From Holothuria scabra (taxonomy: Eukaryota; Echinodermata; Holothuroidea; Aspidochirotida; Holothuriidae), in assembly GCA_037179385.1 (NCBI GenBank), contig CM074188.1, positions 16,695,318 to 16,759,317 on the forward strand: 64,000 bases of DNA, given 5' to 3'. Under the pieces are notes generated by a model. It searched no databases. It was not told where the DNA came from and was given only the letters and a program-made list of their open reading frames with translations. Of the stretch, positions 36,336-47,758 are shown in pieces. Each line of letters opens with the position of its first letter. Position 1 is the stretch's first letter. The position numbers were made by a program, and so were the translations under genes.

Positions 36336-36998
36336 GAACAAACCCTAACCAAAATCACCCAAGTGAACCCAACGAAACCCAACCGAGAAACCCAACGAAA
36401 CCCAATGAAACCTAACCCAACCCACCCAACAGAACCCAACCAAACCCAAACAAGCTTACATAACAAAACCAAACAGAACAAACCCAACAAAATCCATTAA
36501 AACCCAACCAATCTCACTAGAACTCAATCAAACTGACCCAACAAACTCCACCTAAACTAACCCAATAGAACACAACAAAAACCCAGCCAAACCCACCCAC
36601 CAAAACCCATCCAAACCCGCCCATCAAAACTAAAAAAACAATCAACCAAATCTACCCAAAAAACCCCAAGCAACAAAACCCAGAACAACCCACCCACTAA
36701 AATCTAACAAATCCCGAACAAACCCAGCCAACAAAACAAAAAACAACTACCGGAACCCACCGAATAAACCCGAACAAAACCAGCCTAACCTACCTGACAA
36801 GACTCAACAAACATAAAAAAAACCCATTCAAACCCAGCAAAGTAAACCCAACCAATCCCACCAAACAAAACCGCACCCAACCCACCAAACAGCAAAGCAA
36901 CCAAACCCAATGACCCCCCCCCCCCCCTAAATAAAACACCACCCAACAAAGACCAATAAAACCCAACAAAACCAAACCGAACATACCAGCCAAACCCA
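36336..36998 (-). repeat. Satellite remnant beyond the LINE
   Basis: CCCAACC/CCCAACAAAA-type AC-rich sequence resumes immediately after the LINE tail in the same orientation as 28,448-31,921. The LINE therefore inserted into a pre-existing array. A 15-base C run sits near 36,914-36,928. Confidence 0.85.
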
Positions 36999-39289
36999 CC
37001 AAGAGAGAGCGCCGTCTTCTCGAAGGCTACTATAGAGTCTGCTCCGCAGGGTAATGGATACGGGAATGATTTTCTGACAAACAACCAAAGGTCCTAACAT
37101 CAGAAAAGTTTTATTCAACGTTAACCAACACAAAGTTAACATTTCTTCTCACTTGAAGGACCCCTTCATTGTATGTTTATTCTGGTAAATTAATTTGAAA
37201 AGGGGAAGCGAAGTGCTGGAACAAAAAGTAACTTTTCGCTTCCAAGGCCTCATTCCCATTTTAATTATGCAAAAGCCTGCAATTCCAATGGGTCATTCGG
37301 CATATCACTTTGTCAGATTTTATCTCATGTTTCAGCAGTTTGCGGGGCCAAAAATTTTAATAACATGTTTTCTCAAGTTTTGAGGAAATTAAAGAGTAGA
37401 GGCTGACGGTAAATTTACTGTGATCCCTGCATAGAATGGCCTTTGCTGCAAAGGTATATTGCACACATTCATGCAATCGTACTGCACTACGTATACTTGC
37501 ATTACATGCAGGCAGTACATACTTTATGCACTGCATTAAGTTTACAGCCCACCGGTCCCATCCACTGTTACTGGTAACGAATTGGGTGATTTTTCCTTCA
37601 ATGCCGGTTTAGTTTATGAACTTTTCAAGGGTTCTTGTATTGGATCTATTTTGATGCAGTTTTTTTTTTTTTTTTCAAAACATTTTAAATTGAAAGTGAA
37701 AGGTATGGGAAAGATCACAATAACTGTGCACCTTTTGGACTATTTTTATGACTAGGTATTTGGGCTGTATGACTGTGTGTTCTGCAGGATCAACCGTCTT
37801 TTTATACTTCACTGGACATTGTAAAAGGTTTCCTGGAAAATGAAACACATAGTGTGAAGCAACATTAAATTCAAATCGGAATGAGGTTCTATATTTTACA
37901 GATCCATCTCACAGGGGATTAGTCCAAAGATAAACTTGTTAATTGTTAACACTAGTTAAAGAGTGAATGGAACTAAAATAAACTGTCTAACGTTGTTGAG
38001 TCAATGTGGAAATTGAACACATATAAAAAGTCAAATGAAGTACTTCACCTATGCATGATAGGTCTTATGAACTTATCTTTTCATTTGGACGGCTAATCTT
38101 ATAAAACTTAAATGGGAAATGCAGTCACCTTACTTGAAATAGTGTAGTAACTGTCTTTTTTCGTGATTGGCTCTTGAGAGTTATGGGACAATGATACTTT
38201 TTCCTTCTCAAATGTTTAATTTACAAGAGGTACCTTCTTGGTTAGTACCTTGGATGTGCAATATTGAAGTACAACAATATTATGAAAGATACTTTGAAGA
38301 GAAATAAAACGAAACTTGGGAGATTGATCCATTGATTCAAATGAAGATCTGGCCGACTCCTCTTACCTTTTAAAACTTGCTCAGTGAAAGATCTGAGTAA
38401 TTACAAAGTAATTTACTTTGCTGGCTTCTTGTCTACTATCAGCCAATTGTAAAGCTTCACAGTGTATGCTTAACAGTGCGTATATGCAGAACAGGATGAC
38501 TCATACTACTATTACCTGCTTGAGTCACATGCCAAAGCCGAATGACGTTTGCCAGATTGTTTGCTAAGCGAGGGGAACTCCCCGGGAGCCTTTTCATTAT
38601 CAAAATGCATCTGCCTAGCATACAACCTTACACTAACTAATAAACTGTAGCATACAAAAAAGGATAAAATATTGAACTCAGTGACGAATTGTATTTCTTG
38701 TATCGGGTATATTAAAACAGGAAAAGCACGCACGACTGTACCAACATATCGACAACTAAACTCAGGAAGCAACGATAACAAAGCATTCTTTATCACTTGC
38801 CTTTTAAATAACAACTCCATGAAACTACATGCAGCTCGAGTTTGGTGTTGAAGCGAGTTGCGAAAGGTCGTGGGGCTGTAGGGAAATGACTCAAGCAAAA
38901 CATGTAACTAAATGTAGATTGCAGTAAGGATATTGAAAAAGGCTAGATATATATTCGTTTACGTACGTGCCTTTGTTAAACCTGACTCACTGTTTGCTAA
39001 GCACATACTGGTTGTTTTGTTCGTTGTAGGCGTTTGCGGAGTACATACAGGTTTACACGTTGTTGAACTCACACGTAGAACTGTGCCATGTATTATTTTG
39101 TAATTCGTCGTGGTTTGTCCTTAAGTTGATTAATACTCATAGAGACAAAAGGAATACAAAGGTATTGCTGCGTTATGTTAGAGTGATCCTGAAAATTTTG
39201 TAGTAACGAATTCGCTAAGAGGTAAGTTAATGTTTACTGCCCTTTTGGTTCCTTGTGTAACAAAGGAATCTATGCAATTACCCTCGCGT
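36999..39289. other. Unassigned DNA upstream of the nuclease-helicase gene
   Basis: No coding exon recognised. A strong donor-like site AAGAG|GTAAGT at 39,221/39,222 could end an untranslated first exon of the gene whose coding starts at 43,336, but no promoter element confirms this. Confidence 0.3.
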
Positions 39290-41350
39290 ATGTGTGTGTG
39301 TGTGTATGTGACCTATTGAAATACGAGGTATGTGGTTCGATAACTCAATAACCAAGTGATCATTTTTTTAAACTTGGTATGTATGTAGATGTTGTTGAGT
39401 TGATGTGCCCTATCGTTTTTGGTGGAGGTCAAAGGTCACTTGCGATCACCAGAGGTCAAACAGTGAATTACTATTAGTAGCTGTAACTTGGTATCCGTCG
39501 TTCAAACAATAGTGTAATTTAAAGACAAGTTTGATTGGCAGGAGGTGAACATTTTTGTACGTTTACCAAAATAATTGCAAAGGGTCAAAAGGTCAAAAAG
39601 TATTTTTTATTTGTATCTCGCCGCTGAAACATTTTAGAGGGGTGGTGTAATGGAGATTTGCGTTCGTCTAAGTGAAGTGCGTATGATGACCCACTTTGAC
39701 CTAACTTGACCTTTTGACCTTTGTGACTTTTTGTGACGACTGGATTCCTCTTGATGAGACGAACCAAAAAGGCAATAACACTTCGCTCCTACAATGTTCC
39801 TAACTCAAGTTCTTGACATTTAAATGCCAGGGTAGTTAGTGTGTAGGTCATATGCATTGGAATGTGAGGTATGCAGTACAATAACTCAAAAACCAAGTAA
39901 CATAGGGAGATGGCATAATGGAAATTTGTGTCCATCTACGTAAAGTGCACGTGTTGACCTACTTTGACCTCATTTGATTTTTTTGAACTTTGTAACTCTT
40001 TTATGACGCCTGGATTTGTCTTGCTGAGAAAAACGAAAAGGTAATTATACTACCCTCCTATGATGTTTCTAACATGAGTTATTGTCATTTGAATAAAAAG
40101 TTAGTGGTTTGTGTATAAGTGCGTGTTATAGGCTTTGAAATGCGAGACATATAGTGTGAGAATTAAAAAACCAAATGATATAGGGATATCACATCAGCAG
40201 GGATGACCCTTCACCAAATTTATCTGGTTGTCCAGAGGACAACCTCCACTGAAATTTGGTTTTCCTCCCTAAAACTTGGTTGTCCCTCACTGCTAATGCA
40301 AAATTTGTTTGCAAGCTATAACAGCACTTCTTCGTGATACATTGAAATAAATAGAAAAATAAAAAGCTCTGCTCTAAGTTATGGTGCTGTAGCAACTGAA
40401 GACTCTAGAAAAAAGGCAAAAGAGGCACATCTGGATGCTCTCATGCCTTATGAAACACATGTCACTAAACCTATTTGGGTGGTGTGTCTTTTGTTCAATT
40501 GGTATAAAATCCAGCTGACGTTTAATGCCTTTTGACAAATGCAATGTATAAAAGAAAAGAATTTTAGCCCCCTCTCAGTCTATAAGCAGTTTCGTTAACA
40601 ATCGGGGCAGTTATGCATTTTTTTAAAAAAAAAAAAAAAAAAACCTTTTTCTCATATACAGTATTCAATTAAGTTGGCTCGAGTTTTTAAAAAATATTGT
40701 TTATATATTACAATACTAAAATATGAAAGCAGCTTCTATCCTTTACCTCTGATTTCACCCTAGGACTACTATGGCTTTTCGAACACCCTCTTCGGGTTGA
40801 AAGGTCAAGTTGAAAGTCATTTATTAGATTTTACAGAGCTATGTTTGTTTCTTGGTCTTCTAGCCAAATTGTGAAATAGAAATTGGTGGTAATAGATCAC
40901 TCTGATTTTAGTAGCAGACTTAGGGCCATTTTCCCATTTTTGCTTTTGAGGCAAACACATTAGGTAGTCCAAAGGACAACCATGACATAATTTCTTTTCA
41001 TCCATCATATTTTTTTTTTTTTTTTTTTTTGGTCAGGAATGACCAGATGACTGTAACATTTCTTCCCTACACAAGGGACAGAACTTTGCGTTTATGTAAA
41101 ATGCAGTATTGACCTACTTTGACTATATTTGACCTTTGTGACTTCTTTGTTAAGTCTAGATTTTAATTGTTGAGATTAATCACACGTCTGGAAATGAGAG
41201 GTACTGTACGCAGTGTGGTAACTTGAAAAATCAATTGTTCAATTTCTCCTAAACTGCAAGTGTTTGTAGGTTTTTGAAATTTAATATGTCCCTATGTTTT
41301 TCGGTGATGGCCAAAAGTCATTGGGGTTGAAGGTGCAAATGCCTTTCCTT
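39290..41350. repeat. Diverged ~500-bp repeats rich in AGGTCA half-sites
   Basis: A module (GAGGTATG..GT..GATAACTCAATAACCAAGT, AT(G/C)GA(G/A)ATTTG(C/T)GT.C.TCTA, GACC(C/T)ACTTTGACCT, CTGGATT..TCTTG(A/C)TGAGA) occurs near 39,320-39,780, 39,850-40,080 and 41,090-41,330, with a partial copy at 40,120-40,190. Between them 40,195-41,030 is a different insert with A and T runs. AGGTCA words concentrate in the modules. Confidence 0.65.
39426..39438 (+). promoter_or_regulatory. Perfect DR1 nuclear-receptor motif
   Basis: AGGTCA-A-AGGTCA is an exact direct repeat with one-base spacing, the consensus bound by RXR heterodimers, HNF4 and COUP-TF. A DR2 (GGGTCA AA AGGTCA) lies at 39,582-39,595. Both are embedded in the repeat family above, about 3.9 kb before the first coding exon. 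Function is not shown. Confidence 0.4.
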
Positions 41351-43332
41351 GCTACTGCCTAAAAACAAAATCATCTTAAATGCAAGGAACCAAAGTGCCC
41401 TTGGGCTCTTGTAATTTTATAATTATTATTATTATATTTTTGCCTTTCGTTGTGCAATGGGGTAATATTTTGCAGCATGCCTCTAGTTTAATAATGCAAT
41501 GTAACGTTTGATATAACCTACTCATAGTTATATTCGAGTGTGGCGATAAGTGTTAAAGATTTCAATATAGGTAAATGCACTATAGATAGGGGAGTATAGG
41601 TACTGCATGATGACATATTGGGCTATCGGGAAATCCAGCATGGCTACCATAGTTTTTTAGGGAAAACTTCCAATCAAAATACCCGACCACTGGTTTATAG
41701 TTTTATGTGGGATAAACTGCTCCTATGAATGTATGAAATAAATACACCTGTTTATGTAGAGCGCATTTTGCCACCCATAGTAGGTTAGAACTTTAAATTG
41801 TAGTACATCAGCATCATGATTTTTAAAAAATGTTTTCACGAAAAATTTAGTCAAATTCGATGTCACTTATTTCGTACGGATTGTGCCTATCCAGTAGTTA
41901 TCTCCTGAGCAAATCACTCAACCTCAGTGTGTTCCATTGATCTTCGCAATCATTATAAGTGCCCAAACCTTATCATCCACCTGCTTTGCAGCCTTGCCAG
42001 GGGAACAGATTTCATACCTGTTTCTGTGTTTTTTGCAACTCTTAAATTGTCTATATGTTATTATTATGTGATTATGGCTAATTTCCGGATGGCCTGAGCT
42101 TAAGGCAAGGGTGTAGAAAATTCCGGGAAGCTACCATTTGATTTTCACCCAACAGAAATGTCTCATCAAGCGTGTCTGGATTCTGTGAAAATTTTGCACG
42201 AAATGTTAAAAGCATTTTCATGAAATATCAGAACGATTGTAGAATTTCCATGATGGTTAGGTTACTAAACATTCTACCAGTGGACTGCATGGTACTTCTC
42301 ATCTGGCAATTTGCTGATCATTTTGAAATTTTCTCATTTCTATTATATATTCTATTGCAAATAAAACTGAAAATAACGACTGCGTAGCTGCTACTTACAA
42401 GCCAAAGAAATTTCATTGTCGACTGTTTTTCAAAATTTTCTCTAAGCTCCGCGCCAACTCAAGGTGTCTTAGATATTGGCCTGTGAGTATTCTATATACC
42501 AGATCTCTGTGGAATGCAAATGTAAGTGACACGTTCCATTACCATGGGGTCGTTGCCAATTTATTTCTAGTGACCCTATCAACAGTTAGTTTTATCCTGC
42601 TTTCTGCTGTTGAGCTTTTTATAAAAAAAAAAAAAAAAGGACCACATTTCAGATTTTGTTACCTCGTTGTTAGGTTGTTTTCAAGAATATCGATTGTTCA
42701 TTTTGTTTTATGCTGATTAGTGAATGGAACAGAAAAAACTTGCCATTAGTTGTACATGAGAGAAACCTGCCCTTAGCTCATTTGAAAACTTTGAAGTACT
42801 CAAGCAAAAGAAAAAGATTAATCCTGGCAGTCATCACTGCTTTTGTGTTCAGTATCATGGAAGAATTCAATCACAATGCCTGTATTGTGCCAGTCACTAG
42901 ACATTCCCTGTGTAGCTCCATATTTCCTGCCATGTGCCTGCTATGGCGGGAACCAAATTTGAAAAAAGCTTACCTTATATATGAAAATACTGTCCCGGTT
43001 AAAAATTACCAGACTGAGTATTTTATAGCTGGTTTTAAATAAAAAATACTATCCTAGTGAAAGAAATGACCAGTATTGTATAGGTACCTCAAGTCTTAAC
43101 ATGGACTAGTGAAACTTGTAGAGTGTGTGCATGAAAGCAAGAATAATATACTACCTATTTATAAGTGATATCGCCCAATATACTCAGGCTGCAACCTTCT
43201 GCATCGTCAGTTATAGACTCGGAAGTGCAATATCCCCCATACAACGGCTAGTGTTGTTTATAGCGTTGTTTAATCTATCCTTTCTTATATGACAATGTAG
43301 TTCAAATGTCGTAATTTCAATCAGTTTTTCAG
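41351..43332. other. Unassigned DNA with one interspersed repeat copy
   Basis: 42,355-42,480 is a copy of the ACTTACAAGCC repeat family (AAAATAACGACTGCG, CTACTTACAAGCC, then GCTCCGCGCCAA). A 110-codon plus-strand frame at 42,710-43,042 has no recognisable domain and no splice support; I leave it uncalled. Confidence 0.35.
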
Positions 43333-43335
43333 GGA

Positions 43336-45061
43336 ATGGATACACCTAACCAAAAAGAAGACTCAAATGCCGTTGACGATGAAGTTCAAGGCCTCCATGG
43401 TAAGAGATAACCGACATATGTGTATATAGAACCTTTTTTTTCTAACTTTACTGATAGCTCAACAAGTGTCAAACCACCATTATTGAAGCATATTTATCTG
43501 TTGCCTAAGATTGCGATTGCATGTGGATGTTCCCTGTTCGTAGTAGGTAGCTGACAATCTTAAGTCCGGCAACGTTATGTGTGTCAGTTTTAAAACCACC
43601 TTTGTATTCCAACACATAGCTTTGGTTGGAACAGTACTCCCTGTAATAAAAAATTAACATTATTGTTGTTACTTTATCTTTTTTTTTTTTTGTAGAACCC
43701 GTCTATAAATGACAAAAATTATCTAAATTACAGACTTTCTAGATATTTTCCAGAACTGTTTTATCAATGATGGTGCCGAATTTGTTCCAAAGAATGTTCT
43801 CGAGAATGGTAAGTTCATCCGTCTTGATGTTCACTTCGTTTTGTAAGAAGCATCGCATTTGATCTATTTTGAAGCAATAGCTTCATGGTAATTGACCTTT
43901 TTACTTCACGGAGAAGATTTACTTTTTGTAATTACGCTCCTAAAGCCGTCACCCTGTTATTATTTCCCACATACTTTCAGAAACTTTTAAATTTATTTCA
44001 ATATTATAGTAAGGATAACATTTTAGGTCTCTACCAAGATAAGAAAGATGTATATTTCAACTTTTCTCGATGAACCAGGGTAGGCCATAAGGGCAACTGT
44101 TTCATTTCGTTTCTCAGAATATCATTACCTCTCCACGATGATGACATTTTGCGAAACAGAATGAAAAACCTGTAAACACTTTAACCGATTGAGTTGTTTT
44201 GCAATCTTTATTCCTAAGTTTGCTATGTATCTAATAGATCGTGTTTTCAGGGTAAGGACTTAACGCTGTTTTGTTTCGTTTCCTTTCGCAAAAAATCAAC
44301 ACCCCACCACTTATGATATTTTTTGAAACAGAACCAAAACATATGTACAAAGGCCTACGCCTTCTTTGATCGATTGAATTTTGTCCTCCCCCTAATTCGT
44401 TAAAGTTTCAAGGGCAGTCTAAACTTATTTGTTTCGTTTCGTTTCGCACAATATCATAAGCCCTTTTTCAGAACGATTGGATGTTAAACTTTTTATACTA
44501 GGATTGGTATCACTATGTGGCATAGGTTTGTTTATTAGTCTGTGCCCTTCGACATGCCAACTATGTAAGCAATGTCATCTCAAAGTGCAACACTCTGAAA
44601 TAGTGTGAGAGGTATACATTTCATACTATACTTTCTACGGGCTTGCCTTTTCCTTTCCTTTGTTAAAAGCTAATATTTATTACAAAAAATAAATAAAATA
44701 AATAAATAAAATAAAACATTCTCGAAAACAACCATCTTCCCTAAAGTTGTCAAAAACTGTCATCAATACCATTTATATAGGTGTTCATTCACGTATATAC
44801 CAACAACCCTAAACGTTGACATATAACAGTAGTAAAACTAAGATCATACAGAGAGGGGATTTCAATGCATTATGAGTAATCGGCATTGCGAGTTTTAGCC
44901 AACACGTATTTCAGACTTGTTGTACGTTGTTATTTAAACCTCTTGCATTTTGGGCTTCTTTGAGTCAGAATTTCTTCAAACTAAATCTGCTGATCGTTAA
45001 AGTAATATATTGAAGTAATGGATCCAGAGTTCGGTTACTTTTATGAAGAAGAGTAGTGGTG

Positions 45062-45122
<61 letters not shown>

Positions 45123-47758
45123 TTTCTTTCTTTCTTTCTTTATTTCTTTCTTTCTTTTTCTTTCTTTCTTTCTTTCTATAAACTGCGGTAGCCGTGACCG
45201 ATTTCTGTCAAAGCAAACATTTCCCCATGTCTCTTTTTAATAATTTTAATAAGCATTTTGTTTATAAGGGTCCTCATCCCCCTCTAGTCCTTATTTCATA
45301 ATAAGAGATATATGGATCATAAACTTTGTTTATCTTATTTCTTTATTCAGCAACGGAAGCGGACTCACTTAAACGTAAAAGAAACGAAGAGTATGTAAGG
45401 TATTTAAAAAACGTTTGCATACCACAATGGAGACTCTGCCAATTAACCAGGAATGTAGAGGTAGGCTTACTGTAATTAACAATATTATGTGCTGCTGTGA
45501 TATCATAACTTACTTTGATGTTATAGCGCAGGTTTAGTTGCATGAACAAGAAAGTTCTTGAAACCACTGAAATATGTAAGGGAAAAAGATAAGCTATACC
45601 CAGTGGCGTTGTCACGGGGTGTGGGTGCTGGTGTTCCACCACAACATATTTGACTCCAAATATAAGCTTTAAAAGCCTAGGTATAATGACTTAACTTATC
45701 ACAGTCTTTTGAGTACATCCTGTTTTAATTCTACCCAAAACAGGATTTGGCACTTGGTTCATCACAAACAAAAAACAATATTACGCACATCATGAAAATC
45801 AAACTTATTTTTCTTGTACCTGATGGCGCTTTGATTGTTTTTAAACAAATTTGGTAAATTTTTGTACATGAAAAGGATCGGGTATGGACAACACAGGACA
45901 GTCTCTTCGAATTAAAGGCGTCGTATACGTACTGCAAATTTTGAGTAGAAAAGGTGGTTATTATGCAAAACGAAATACACAATTACGAAATGAAAATGTC
46001 TCGGAACTTAAACTCTCATATTAAATCCACAATTTTTTTTATCATTTTGAAATTGACTTGGACGTAAAAGAGAGTTTAAGAAATTGAGACTTAACTTTTA
46101 ATACAATGTTTAGTTTTTATGTCAGAGATGTGATAACGTACAGAATGTTTTCATTTTTATTTTTTACCTGTTCTTTTTGACTTTTTAGAATGAAAAAAGT
46201 TCCACCTTAAAAGGATTAAAAGGTAATGACTGCCAAATTTGTGTTACAATCAGTCGTTTATTGATCTTGTGCATATACATGCTAAAGTCAATTCATATAA
46301 TTTTAGCTCATTACGTCTTCTAAGGGTACTAATATCTTTTTCCAATAACTTGAATATATACATTACACATTAAGGACAGATACCTTTACCTGGTAACATG
46401 TAAAAGTGTTTGTAATAAGTACAGGGAAGAATCTAGAGGGAAGAAATCCGTCGTCCCTACCCCTAAAACATATTTCAAGCTGATTTGTTTAACTTTGGTA
46501 GATGAATTATTTCGTATTTCTATTTTAAGGTCTCATTGTAACTACAGTGCTTTCTTCCTGTCTTTTCTACCATAAAGTTCCAACGTTCCTTCCAGCACAC
46601 GCTCTTTATTTTTATATGTTTGTCTAAAAAGGGAAACAAAGTTTCTGATTTTCTTTTTTCTGTACTTCAATGTTGATATTTGTTTGCATTCCTGATAGGG
46701 TAGTTTCCACATTTTAAAAAAAGAAATCGGATCATTTGGGTGCTTGAACACCCGGAAAACAGTCAACCTCCACTAAGTGTCTAAGAATAGTATATGCTCT
46801 ATCATTATAGGCACATGCCAATTGTGGGCCCGTGTAGTATTCATTGGACCATGGTGGCACCCCTGTATATTTAAATGCCTTAAGTTTTACCCGAAAAAAT
46901 GGTAGTGATGCATCTTGTCTGGTAATTTTCTGACCCATTTGGTCTTGCTTACTTAAACTGACTTCCCTTTTTATTTCTCTCTCTCTCTCTCTTTGCCAAC
47001 GAAAGCGCTACATAAGGATTCATCTGCTAGGCCTGAAAAATGTCATTTTCTGCTGTCTGTCGGGTCGCCATTTTCAAAATTTTCTGTACCCTCCGGGCAA
47101 ACATTGGTAGCGCTTTGCAGTTGAATATTTTTGGCCCAGTAAAACATTGCCCGCCCTTGGATCCGCCCTTGGTAAAACTCCTCCAAAATAATGGGAAAAA
47201 AGCTCATTTCCGAACACATGCTGGTCATCGGTCATCACCCACCCCCCCCCCTTTGCAAGAAACTATAGGTCAGTCCCTCAAACACAATCCATATTTTTAT
47301 ATTGGCTGCCTTAAAAATGTGAGTCACATCGACGTATCAATGACAGATTGAATTGGCAAGTATTCATTTTTTAAAATTTCAACCATGAGACAAATGCTCC
47401 AAGCCTTTATTCATTCCATAAATTGATTACTATGATACGGTGTTTTCGGCCATGTTTCTTTCATTAGAGAAATCTGCCCCTTTGAAGTGTGGACTACATG
47501 ACTTGGTCGATGTCATCACTTAGCCGATATTTTACAGTAGAAACCCGCAAACAGCAATATCCGCTCACTGGACCAAGAAATGTCCAACAATGTGCCTTTT
47601 TGTCAGTTGTGTAAGAAGCAAGGATTTCAAAGACATGACAAATTTGTCTAGGTTTCAAGGGACCTCAATATTTAATTTGAAATAAAATTGTCATTCCCTC
47701 CACAGGATTAGAAAAGCATACCCAAGATGGCCCCGGAAGAACGACGGAATTATTTTTG
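43336..47758 (+). CDS. N-terminal exons 1-5 of the nuclease-helicase gene
   Basis: Exon 1 (43,336-43,399, phase 1 out) starts [20 protein letters not shown]. Exon 2 (43,734-43,808) has [20 protein letters not shown]. Exon 3 (45,351-45,460) has [20 protein letters not shown]. Exon 4 (46,189-46,222, only 34 nt) has [11 protein letters not shown]. Exon 5 (47,706-47,758) has [17 protein letters not shown]. Exon 6 at 57,277 continues [18 protein letters not shown]. The [20 protein letters not shown] stretch across exons 5 and 6 recalls the helix 4-6 part of CARD-type death folds (LL..L...GP.AF..FL..L). The similarity is weak and the N-terminal half does not align convincingly. The acceptor of exon 2 (AAATTACAG) has a poor pyrimidine tract; an alternative AG at 43,695 would hit a stop. 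Short exons suggest possible alternative splicing. Confidence 0.55.

Noticed and set aside
40619..40643. A-run as a processed-pseudogene tail
   Set aside because: No coding similarity precedes it; it sits in a repeat insert.
42710..43042. 110-codon plus-strand frame just before the nuclease-helicase gene
   Set aside because: No domain, no splice junction with the gene in a consistent phase.
45043..45240. Phe-Leu-Ser repeat frame
   Set aside because: Translation of the (TTTC)n microsatellite in intron 2.
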